From Rhodospirillaceae bacterium (lineage in GTDB: Bacteria > Pseudomonadota > Alphaproteobacteria > Rhodospirillales > Rhodospirillaceae), in the NCBI GenBank assembly GCA_009693785.1, contig SHWP01000039.1, forward strand, positions 1 to 32,598: a stretch of 32,598 bases of DNA, read 5' to 3'. Every line of letters begins with the position of its first letter. The stretch's first letter is position 1. The translations under genes were made by a program, and so were the position numbers. The notes beneath the pieces were generated by a model. That model saw only the letters and a program-made list of their open reading frames with translations. It was not told the origin of the DNA and searched no databases. This document shows positions 7,336-14,839 of the stretch, piece by piece.

Positions 7336-7453
7336 GGACTCACACGATAAGCCCTTTCAAATTAGGACACTACCCAGCTTCTAGTCAGCTTGACAATAGA
7401 GGTTTGCCTCACAGAAATCGCAAAATGATTGAAGTTCAATGACTTGCTGAAAA

Positions 7454-7468
7454 TGGTGCCCAGGGACG
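7454..7468 (-). other. Possible tRNA 3'-end fragment (integration scar)
   Basis: On the minus strand the sequence reads CGTCCCTGGGCACCA, like the last 15 nt of a bacterial tRNA gene: one side of the T-stem, the acceptor 3' strand, the discriminator and encoded CCA. The bases beyond it do not continue as a T-loop (no GGTTCGA), so no whole tRNA exists. Integrative elements leave such fragments when they recombine at tRNA 3' ends. Fifteen bases is short enough that chance remains possible. Confidence 0.35.
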
Positions 7469-7499
7469 AACTACGGTAAGTGAGCTATTTCAATTAAGG

Positions 7500-7541
7500 G
7501 TGATTCGGGTGTCAGAGAGGGTGATTCGGGGTCAGAGTAAC
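7500..7541 (+). repeat. Tandem degenerate copies of the GGGGTCAGAG element end
   Basis: Two near-identical units, GTGATTCGGGTGTCAGAG (7500-7517) and GTGATTCGGGGTCAGAG (7521-7537), match the ends of the transposase remnant about 1 kb away (ATTCGGGGTCAGAGTAA). The first unit carries an extra T. They suggest that the whole 6.2-7.5 kb stretch was visited repeatedly by this element, or that it is itself bounded by it. Confidence 0.6.
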
Positions 7542-7557
7542 AACTTACTTATCCCAG

Positions 7558-7587
7558 CCCTCTCCCTTCGCTTCGCGCGGGAGAGGG
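7558..7587. repeat. REP-like palindrome after the oxidase gene
   Basis: A perfect 9-bp stem, CCCTCTCCC (7558-7566) / GGGAGAGGG (7579-7587), with a 12-nt loop that is itself GC-rich. It lies 9 nt beyond the stop of the minus-strand oxidase gene. This CCCTCTCCC...GGGAGAGGG form is a common dispersed palindrome in proteobacterial genomes. It may protect or end the autotransporter-oxidase transcript, but there is no T-run. Confidence 0.6.
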
Positions 7588-7596
7588 TTCACGCTG

Positions 7597-9171
7597 TTAC
7601 TTCCTCCCCCTCAGCCCTCCCATCTTTCCCGGGCTTAAGCGGCCCTCGGGGTCGAGCATGCCTTTGAGGTCTTGCAGCAAACTCAACGTGGTGGGTTCGA
7701 TGGCCTTGGTGAAGTCGTAAAACCCGCCGATCTGCACATGAATCGCGCCCATGTCGAAAAACAGTTGGCGCAATTTCTCGCGCAGCTCGCGCACAAACGC
7801 GCGCGTGTCCGGTTTGCCCGAGAGCGCCTTGAAGCGCTTGGCCTCGTCGGTGGGCAGGGCACGGAAGTGCAGTTCGGAAAGCTCATCGTGCCAATAAAAG
7901 CAGGGCTCGCTGAGGAAATAATGCTGGCCGAAGTTGGTGACGTAGGAATGGATCACGCCATGGCGTTCCATCTCGGCCTTATGTGCTTTGAAAAATGCTT
8001 CGGTGGCGCTGGCCACTTCCACCGCGCGGCCCAAGGGCCACATGGAACTGGTGGCAATCCAGCGTTCGCCGTCCTTGCCTAGGAATTTGCGGATGGAAAA
8101 GCCAATGGCTTCGCGTGCGCGGGGCAGAATGGCCGGGAATTCGCGGCCATGCTTGGCACAAATAGTTTTGACGATGGCCATGCCGTCTTCGGCGGCCCGG
8201 TCGGAATGGGATTCGACCTTCAAGTGCATCGACCACTTCACCCCGGCCATGAAATCAAGCCCGCCCGCGGCCATTTCCACCATGGCTTTCAGCCCGCCGG
8301 TGAGTCCGCGCTCTTGTCCGGCGATTTTAGCCGCCGCCGCAATGGCGTCTTTCAAACTCACCTTGGCGATGGATTGGCTTTCATAGGGGTCAAGGCCCGT
8401 GCGCCGGGTGATGAAATCGTAGGGCGATAGTTCGATCATGGCGGTGGCCATGGCCTCGTACGTCTCGAAGGCGAACGATGCGAAGGCTTGGGCCTTGGCG
8501 CGGTGCTTGAGGTGCAAGCCTACCGCAAGCTTGATGCCGAACGTGCCATTGTCGCCCAGGAATAGCCCGGTCAGGTCGGGCCCGAAAATGCGCGAGTAGG
8601 GTTTGCCATTGTTGCGCGAGGCCCACGAGCCCGTGCGCACCACATCGCCGTTGGCGCGCACCACTTCCAACCCCAGCACACCTTGCATGCCGCTCGGAAC
8701 ATTTTGCGCCAGGGCGCCGCCCACGGTGGAGTGACTGCCCGACAGCGGCGGGGCGAAATCCACCGCCATGTTGTGCGGGCTCAAGGCCTGCACCACTTGC
8801 GCCCAGGTGCAACCGGCCTCGAGCGCGATGAAGCGGTTGATGGGGTCGACCTCGATGATGCGGTTAAGCCCGCTGAGGTCAAGGATGATGCTGCGTGCGG
8901 TCTCGGGGCCATAACCGTTGGTGTACGACATGCCGCCGCCGCGCATGTAAATCGCCGTGTCATGGCGTGCCGCGGCCGTCACGATGCCGGGCACTTGGGC
9001 GCGGGTGTCGGGTTTGATCACCGCCAGCGGATCGGCATGTTTGTCCCAAAAGAACAAATCATGGCTGTAGTAATCGCGTTCGGCTTGGGCGGTGATCACG
9101 CGTTCGGGGCCAACGATGTGGCGCAGCTCGTCGATCAGCGCGGATGCGGAGTGGGGGGCTGTTTCGGTCAT
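7597..9171 (-). CDS. FAD-linked oxidase (PCMH/VAO family, GlcD-like)
   Basis: About 524 aa from ATG at 9171; a TTG two codons earlier is the alternative. The N-terminal half is a PCMH-type FAD-binding domain (about residues 40-220). It shows VIKPDTRAQVPGIVTAAARH, IYMRGGGMSYTNGYG (the pyrophosphate-binding Gly loop), LNRIIEVDPINRFIALEAGC, SGSHSTVGGALAQNVPSG and LFLGDNGTFGI. The C-terminal half is a VAO-like cap ending in the family's DPEGRLSPGKMG. Relatives oxidise 2-hydroxy acids, aldonolactones or phenolic alcohols. There is no signal peptide and no CCG Fe-S domain. It starts 8 nt after the stop of the upstream autotransporter gene, so it is very likely the last gene of that operon. Why an oxidase should follow two autotransporters is unclear. 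Substrate unknown. Confidence 0.85.
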   Translation of the reverse strand: MTETAPHSASALIDELRHIVGPERVITAQAERDYYSHDLFFWDKHADPLAVIKPDTRAQVPGIVTAAARHDTAIYMRGGGMSYTNGYGPETARSIILDLSGLNRIIEVDPINRFIALEAGCTWAQVVQALSPHNMAVDFAPPLSGSHSTVGGALAQNVPSGMQGVLGLEVVRANGDVVRTGSWASRNNGKPYSRIFGPDLTGLFLGDNGTFGIKLAVGLHLKHRAKAQAFASFAFETYEAMATAMIELSPYDFITRRTGLDPYESQSIAKVSLKDAIAAAAKIAGQERGLTGGLKAMVEMAAGGLDFMAGVKWSMHLKVESHSDRAAEDGMAIVKTICAKHGREFPAILPRAREAIGFSIRKFLGKDGERWIATSSMWPLGRAVEVASATEAFFKAHKAEMERHGVIHSYVTNFGQHYFLSEPCFYWHDELSELHFRALPTDEAKRFKALSGKPDTRAFVRELREKLRQLFFDMGAIHVQIGGFYDFTKAIEPTTLSLLQDLKGMLDPEGRLSPGKMGGLRGRK

Positions 9172-9179
9172 GGCCAAAA

Positions 9180-12125
9180 CTACCAGGCCAAGGCCAGGCC
9201 TGCGAATATATTTTGGCCCATGGTCGAATCTGTCAGGTTGCCGTCATAGCCCAGGTGCGCGGTTAAATTATCAGTGAGGGTCACCTGTGCCCCGGCCTTG
9301 ACGGTGGCCCAGGTGCGGCGCGGCGCGATACCTGTGATGGGAAATGACGTTTGAGGGTCGGCAACCAGACTCGCGGTGATGGCATTGGTGCGATTTTTTA
9401 ACTCGCGCGAAAGAGCAAACGCCACATAGGGGTGGATGCGCTCAGACTTTACCTCGGCACGCAGCGCGATCTCGGGGCGCAGCGAGGAATGCGTTTGCCG
9501 GGCCAAGCTCAGGCCTAGGTTTGCGTTTTCGCTGTAGCTGCCCAGGGTCGTGCGCAAGGCATGGATGGCGACCTGGGGCTGGATCAAAGCCTGCGGGGTC
9601 TCGAAGGTTTTGCTGGCCGCGAGGAAAGCGCCGCGTGTACCGCTATCGGCGTTTGCCGTGGCGGAAAGCGTTCCATTGGTGCGTGTTGTGTCGATGTCGC
9701 CATCACCCCACAGCACGCCAGCGGACACATTGAAGCCCGGTGCGGCATGGGCCGCATAAGCCGAGAAGTAAACTTGTTTTAGATCAGCGTTCGCCGCCAC
9801 CGTGCGATAGTTCAGGTGCCCGTCCTGAGAGCCGATGGCCACACCGACCCGTGTGCCGGTATCGAACGACTTATCCGCGCCCGCTATCGCGCCGCGCAAA
9901 TGAAATGCATAGCCGTTGATATCCCCGCCGCTCTCAGGGCCGCCTGTGCGCCGGCCAAGTGTTCCCCACAGGTGCATGGGCCCCGCATTTGGTTGTGGCG
10001 CGTTGAGCCGGTCGATCAGCGAGGACACCATGCTTTGGCCAGCGATGGCTGTGGTTGTGGCCACGCCCAGGGGCAGGCGCGGTGAGAGGTGATCGAAGGC
10101 CTGGCGTGCGGCGGCCGCATCGCTGCCGTCGAGACGGTCGAACATAGTTTGCAACCCCGGCCGGTTGGCCGCCATGGCGGAATCGATGGCGCGGGCGACA
10201 CTGGCCTGGGCTTCGCCTTGGGCCACGCTGGCGAACGGGATGCGCGTGAAGGCCAGCGACAGGGTGCGGTTGTCGGGTGAGCGGTTCAGCGTGGCGGCCA
10301 GGAAAGTCGAGCCCACGCCGGTGATGCGCGCGAACGAGCCGGTGATGCCCTGAGCCGCCGTTAGAATATCGTAGCGTTCGGTGCCCAGCAGGCGTTGGCG
10401 GGTGAGTTGGGTGACGGCCAAGGTGCCGCCCAGTTGCGCCGTTCCCGTGGCGGCGAGGCGGCCGTTCACGCCGGTGGTGCCGATATCGATTTGCAGCGTC
10501 GATGTGGCATCCAGCACCACATCGCCGTCGATGGTGAGTGTGGCGAAGCCCGGCCCCGGTGCGATGATGCCGCTACTGAGCACCCGCGCGCGCGCCGTGC
10601 CCCGGCCACTCAAGCGCCCATTGGCCAGAATCAAAATATCCCGCGCGCCAAACGTGACTCCATTGGCGATATTCAACTCGCCATCGGAGATGCCAGCGCG
10701 ATCCGACAGCGTGTTATTGCGGCTGATGGTCCATGTCCCGGCGCCGAATTTCACCAGCTCGTCCATGCCCGTCATGGACCAGTCCAAGGTTCCCTGGCCC
10801 TGCAGCACCAAGCGGTCGGAGCCCGCGCCGCCAATCAGGGTGCCCTGAATGCGCGTGTTAGCGTTCATGGTCAGGGTGTCGTTGCCACCGCCCAAATCGA
10901 CGTCACCTATAAACTCACCGTTATTGAGAATGTTGTCGTCGGCAGCATCGGTTTGCAGGGCCTTGCCGCCGTTGCGGGCGACCAAGCGGCCGTTATTTGT
11001 AAAATTCTTCCGGCCATTGCCGCTGATATCAAGCGCGATTCCTCGCGGCCCTACGGCTTCGATCGTGCCGCTGTTGGTAAAATCCAATGTGTCCGTCACG
11101 GCCAGGCGCAATCCGGTTGCGTTGCCCGTGATGGTGCCCGAATTGCTCACGGTCATGAACCGGGCGATAAGTGTTGCCGCACTTCCCACATCAACCGTGG
11201 CCGAGAGTGTGCCGCTATTGGTGAAGTCAATCGATTGGGTGGCCGTGGCCTGCACGCCCCATAGCGCGCCCAAGACATTTCCCGAATTGAGAATTTTGAT
11301 TGTCTGGGCCGTGAGGTCGACGCCGCGCCCGTAGGCATTGATCAAGGGAAATTCCGCCGATGGCGCACGGATGGTGCCCGAGTTGGTGAAGGTGATGGCA
11401 TCGACATCGGCCAGCACGCCGGTGGCGCGTATGCCCAAGGCTTCAATTGTGCCGCTGTTGATGATCGTGGCGAAACTGCCGTTTTGCACAAAAAAATCGC
11501 GCCGCACCTCGATACCATGGGCGGCGAAGCCCTCGGTGTGCAGCAATCCGGCATTCGTCACGGTGCTATTTTGCGAAACGAACAGCGCATTGGCCCCCGC
11601 GCCAAGAGTTCGGATCGAAGCGCCGCTGGTAATGTTGATCTGCGCGGTATTGCCCGCGAAGATGCCAAAACTTGCTTCCGTTTGCGTCGTTATCGAGCCG
11701 CTAAGGGTGACCGAGGAGCGATTGAAGGTATCAATGCCATGAGACACGGGTTGCAGCGTGGCGATGATGCCGCTGCTGATGATGGTCGAATCGCTGCCGG
11801 TGACAATTCCGGTGGCGCACGTGCCAAAGCCGGTGATGACGCCCCGGTTGATCACCGTGCTACCCCGGCCGACAGAAATCACCGGCGGCGAGATTGGGCA
11901 TTCGCCCAGTAATTCACCCTTGGCGATGTTGGAGATGCTGCCCAGCAGGGTCAGCGTGACGGCATCCTCGGTGATGAAACTGCCACGGGTTTCATTCGTG
12001 CAGGTCACAACGTCGCCCTGGCGCACACAGGCGGCTTGAGCTTCGCCAGCACTAAGTAGCGCGCCGAACAGGGCGAGGGTCGCGAGTGTTCGCTTATGCG
12101 CCAAAATTCTCAATTGAAACGCCAA
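9180..12125 (-). CDS. Type Va autotransporter with beta-helix passenger (second of a tandem pair)
   Basis: 981 aa from a TTG start (MAFQLRILAHKR). The signal peptide ends near GEAQA-AC (cut around residue 31). The passenger (about 32-650) is built of repeats centred on NSGTI/NRGVI (FTNSGTI, INSGTIEALGIRATGV), as in right-handed beta-helices. The segment GGNDTLTMN, then GGAGSDRLVL, is also present. Residues of about 700-981 form the translocator barrel (GRRTGG..., RVGVAIGSQDGHLNYR, VYFSAYAAHAAPGFNVSAGV), ending in the C-terminal strand NIFAGLALAW with a terminal aromatic Trp. The only cysteines are C33, C42, C76 and C103, in the N-terminal cap, and they match the neighbouring paralogue. It begins only a few nt after that gene's stop, with no clear Shine-Dalgarno, so translation is probably coupled. 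Function could be adhesion, enzyme display or aggregation. Confidence 0.87.
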   Translation of the reverse strand: MAFQLRILAHKRTLATLALFGALLSAGEAQAACVRQGDVVTCTNETRGSFITEDAVTLTLLGSISNIAKGELLGECPISPPVISVGRGSTVINRGVITGFGTCATGIVTGSDSTIISSGIIATLQPVSHGIDTFNRSSVTLSGSITTQTEASFGIFAGNTAQINITSGASIRTLGAGANALFVSQNSTVTNAGLLHTEGFAAHGIEVRRDFFVQNGSFATIINSGTIEALGIRATGVLADVDAITFTNSGTIRAPSAEFPLINAYGRGVDLTAQTIKILNSGNVLGALWGVQATATQSIDFTNSGTLSATVDVGSAATLIARFMTVSNSGTITGNATGLRLAVTDTLDFTNSGTIEAVGPRGIALDISGNGRKNFTNNGRLVARNGGKALQTDAADDNILNNGEFIGDVDLGGGNDTLTMNANTRIQGTLIGGAGSDRLVLQGQGTLDWSMTGMDELVKFGAGTWTISRNNTLSDRAGISDGELNIANGVTFGARDILILANGRLSGRGTARARVLSSGIIAPGPGFATLTIDGDVVLDATSTLQIDIGTTGVNGRLAATGTAQLGGTLAVTQLTRQRLLGTERYDILTAAQGITGSFARITGVGSTFLAATLNRSPDNRTLSLAFTRIPFASVAQGEAQASVARAIDSAMAANRPGLQTMFDRLDGSDAAAARQAFDHLSPRLPLGVATTTAIAGQSMVSSLIDRLNAPQPNAGPMHLWGTLGRRTGGPESGGDINGYAFHLRGAIAGADKSFDTGTRVGVAIGSQDGHLNYRTVAANADLKQVYFSAYAAHAAPGFNVSAGVLWGDGDIDTTRTNGTLSATANADSGTRGAFLAASKTFETPQALIQPQVAIHALRTTLGSYSENANLGLSLARQTHSSLRPEIALRAEVKSERIHPYVAFALSRELKNRTNAITASLVADPQTSFPITGIAPRRTWATVKAGAQVTLTDNLTAHLGYDGNLTDSTMGQNIFAGLALAW

Positions 12126-12128
12126 ATT

Positions 12129-14669
12129 TTACCAGCGATATGAAATTCCAGCCGAGGCTGTGTGGCCGCCGAGGCGGTCATTGAGAATCCCCGACCAGCC
12201 CAGCCGTGCCATCATACCAGGAACGATTTCAATATTGGCGCCGATTTGAGTGTTGAGCCAGCCGCGTTTCTCGGCCCGACCGCCAATGACAAAATCGCTG
12301 GCGGGCAGGGCGTTGATGCGCGCGCTGGCGGTGCGATCATTGTCCTTAAAATTTTGCGACCAGAAAGCGGCAACGCTGATGTGAACCGGCCCAGGCTTGG
12401 CCAAAGCGCGCACGCCGATGTCGCCGCGCAAGGACTTGGCCTCGCCGGCTTGCACATTGAGGCCAAAGGGAAGGTTTTCGTTGTAAGCCCCGATCTTGGC
12501 GCGCACATAGGTCAAGCTTGCGGCGGGCTTGATCAGCCACATGTCAGTCGAGAGGGCATAGCTGGTTTGGATGAACGCGCTCTCGCCTCCGGTATCGGCT
12601 TGGCCGGGCAGCACCACAGCGCCGCCAATGGTTTGCGTCCGGTTCGAATTCAAAGATCCATCGTTCACGATTACGCCTGCGCCTGCGCGCCATTTTGCCC
12701 ACGCCTGTGAGAGATAAAGTCCTGCCGAAGTTTGTGAGAGTTTTCCGTGCGCCGGCCCGGCCGCGAAAAACACCTCACCCTCGGCGCGTGCGGCCATAAA
12801 GCCGATGCGTGTGCCGTCGACAACAGCATAATCGGCCCCGGCCATGCCGCCCCTGATGTCGTAATCGAAATTGACGGAGTTGGTCTTGGGGCCGCTCTCG
12901 CCGTCGCGGGCAAAGATGCTCCCCCATATGCGCCATTGCCCGTGGGGGCTATCGGCTGGGGCTAGCTCAAGCCATGGCGAGACTTGGCTGGCGATGCTGC
13001 CGCTGGTCAGAACGCCCCAGGTCTGCGCTGCTGTGGGCATGTCAGAGGAGATTTGATCGAAAACGGCGCGAGCGCCTGCCGCGTCAGACTGATCCAACAG
13101 CGCATATAGCGGGGCGGCTGCGGTGCTGGCCAATGGCAACGCGGCATCGAGCCCTTGCGCAACGGCGGTTTGGGCTGGGTTGGTTGCAGTACTCGCATAG
13201 GGGATGCGCGCAATCGCAACGCCAAAGCCATTGGGCACGGCGCGCAGGGTCGGTTCTAAGAAAAACGGCGAGTTATCGATCACACGCGGCGGTGCGATCA
13301 GGGTCATGATAAAAAACGGCTCGCTCGACGTCAGGAACGTAAACACCTGGCCATTGCGCACCGGCAAGCCCGTGTAATTGACCGCGACTGTTCCGCTAAA
13401 TGAAAGCGTGCGGCCAAAGATCAAGCGGTCGGCCGCGCCACTGCCATCGACATCGATCTCCAATCGTCCGGCGGTTTGAATGAACGCGCCGGTCAGCGTC
13501 AACGTGCCGATGCCTAGGCCTGGCGCTAGCGTGCCGCCGTTTTGAAGATTGCCCACCACCGTTCCGGTCCCCGACATGCGCGAGCCCGTATTGATGAACA
13601 CGTCGCCTTCAATCCGCCCGGAATTGGTTAGGTTATAGGTTGCGTTCGATGTGGCACGAATGGCCGCCGTGCCCGTGCCACGAATGGTGCCGGTATTGGT
13701 GATGATGTGGGTGCCGCCAATCATCAACACCGCTGCGCCCGGCTGGACTGATGCCCGCGTGACCCGCGCCGAAATAGTGCCACTATTGATGAGCTCGTTG
13801 TTGGCCCCGCGCAGCAACACGCCAGCGTAGTCACCGGAAATCGTGCCTGCTTCGTTGACAATGCGCGTCGTGCCAGCCTCGGCGGCAATCCCGATACTAT
13901 CCTCGCCGTCGCGGGGTGCGCCGCTGGGCAGGGCGGTTATGGTGCCGCGATTGGTGACAGTGTTGCCCGCCCCGCGCAGGCGGATTCCCGAGGCGGCAAT
14001 GCCAGATGTGGTGATCGTTCCGGTATTGGTGATGGTATTGCGCGCGCCCACATCGAATCCGAAGCTGCCATTACCCACCGTCGTGATGCGGCCGTCGTTT
14101 GTCAGGGTATTGCCGTCTTCAACGAAAACTGCGGCTGAGTCTGCGCCAGTGGTGTTGATCGTGGCGTTGGCTGCATTCAAAAACCGGCCGGTATTTCCCG
14201 CCGCAATACCGGAACTGCCCGTGCTCACGGTGGTCATGGCACCGCGATTGGTGATGTCGAAGCGGTTGGTGGCAAGAATAACGAACGAGACATCGCCGTC
14301 GGTGCGCATGTCAGCGTCATTGGTGAGGATCAGGCCGTCCTTAGCGTCGATCACCACACCGCAATTGCCCCGGCCCAGCATCTGCCCGCGATTGGAAATA
14401 TTGGCGTTCTGACCCACCCTGAGGGCCGAGCGGAATCGTGGACAGAAGGCGTCGGCCTCGCCATCGTATATGCTCTGCACAAAAGCGCCGTTGAGCACAT
14501 TGAGAGTGAGGTTATCGCCCCCGATGAACCCGTCATCGTCAGGCCCGGTGCAGGTGACAATGCCCCCGGCGAGACTACAAGCGGCCATGGCTGGCGGGGC
14601 CCAAAGGGCCAGCACCACAACCAAGCTCGCCATTCCGGCGTAAAACAGAGCGTCTGAGGCCCGGCGCAT
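12129..14669 (-). CDS. Type Va autotransporter with beta-helix passenger (first of a tandem pair)
   Basis: 846 aa. The ATG at 14669 was chosen because AGGAGA lies just before it and a normal signal peptide follows (MRRASDALFYAGMASLVVVL, cut near PPAMA-AC); the frame stays open to 14825 upstream. The passenger (about 31-500) has many N-(S/T/R)-GTI repeats (ITNTGTITTSGIAASGIRLR, VTNRGTITALPSG, LINSGTISAR), then GTVVGNLQNGGTLAPGLGIG, a typical beta-helix end. The barrel (about 570-846) includes GQWRIWGSIFARDGESGPK, GGMAGADYAV and AKWRAGAGVIVND, and ends ASAGISYRW with a terminal Trp. Cysteines occur only at C31, C40, C76 and C103. It is divergent from ettA across a 170-bp gap, which should hold the operon promoter; TTGTCA is visible there but has no good -10. 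Confidence 0.88.
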   Translation of the reverse strand: MRRASDALFYAGMASLVVVLALWAPPAMAACSLAGGIVTCTGPDDDGFIGGDNLTLNVLNGAFVQSIYDGEADAFCPRFRSALRVGQNANISNRGQMLGRGNCGVVIDAKDGLILTNDADMRTDGDVSFVILATNRFDITNRGAMTTVSTGSSGIAAGNTGRFLNAANATINTTGADSAAVFVEDGNTLTNDGRITTVGNGSFGFDVGARNTITNTGTITTSGIAASGIRLRGAGNTVTNRGTITALPSGAPRDGEDSIGIAAEAGTTRIVNEAGTISGDYAGVLLRGANNELINSGTISARVTRASVQPGAAVLMIGGTHIITNTGTIRGTGTAAIRATSNATYNLTNSGRIEGDVFINTGSRMSGTGTVVGNLQNGGTLAPGLGIGTLTLTGAFIQTAGRLEIDVDGSGAADRLIFGRTLSFSGTVAVNYTGLPVRNGQVFTFLTSSEPFFIMTLIAPPRVIDNSPFFLEPTLRAVPNGFGVAIARIPYASTATNPAQTAVAQGLDAALPLASTAAAPLYALLDQSDAAGARAVFDQISSDMPTAAQTWGVLTSGSIASQVSPWLELAPADSPHGQWRIWGSIFARDGESGPKTNSVNFDYDIRGGMAGADYAVVDGTRIGFMAARAEGEVFFAAGPAHGKLSQTSAGLYLSQAWAKWRAGAGVIVNDGSLNSNRTQTIGGAVVLPGQADTGGESAFIQTSYALSTDMWLIKPAASLTYVRAKIGAYNENLPFGLNVQAGEAKSLRGDIGVRALAKPGPVHISVAAFWSQNFKDNDRTASARINALPASDFVIGGRAEKRGWLNTQIGANIEIVPGMMARLGWSGILNDRLGGHTASAGISYRW

Positions 14670-14839
14670 GTCGCTCTCCTGATCGTTCGGTGGCCTGGGC
14701 AAGCGTAATTCATGGGCCCCCACCCTGACAACCAAGCGTTGGGCGCCGATCAGGCCGCAGGTTGTGGCGATCCCGGGTCGACAGGCCCAGGGCCATCGGG
14801 TAAAAGCCGCGCCACACAACCTCAATCAAGCGCGGTGCC
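14670..14839. promoter_or_regulatory. Divergent promoter region (autotransporter operon / ettA)
   Basis: 170 bp between divergent starts. On the minus strand there is AGGAGA just before the autotransporter ATG and a -35-like TTGTCA about 50 nt upstream, but the matching -10 (TTACGC) is poor. Nothing convincing is seen for ettA. Confidence 0.3.

Larger units (their letters stand above)
7336..7596. other. Intergenic region with repeat ends and possible tRNA scar
   Basis: No open frame here looks coding. It contains the possible tRNA 3'-end fragment (7454-7468), two tandem degenerate copies of the RAYT-type end (7500-7517 and 7521-7537) and a 9-bp-stem palindrome (7558-7587), each listed separately. 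Confidence 0.5.

Noticed and set aside
10395..11264. 289-aa open frame on the plus strand
   Set aside because: It is antisense to the autotransporter passenger, whose repeats and barrel are clear. Its translation is low-complexity and resembles no family; it arises from GC-rich codon bias.
13843..14412. 189-aa open frame on the plus strand
   Set aside because: Antisense to the first autotransporter passenger. The repetitive Val/Pro/Arg-rich product mirrors the NSGTI repeats on the other strand.
14670..14825. Extended N-terminus of the first autotransporter
   Set aside because: The extra 52 residues are Arg/Trp/Cys-rich and would bury the signal peptide. AGGAGA just before the ATG at 14669 decides the start.
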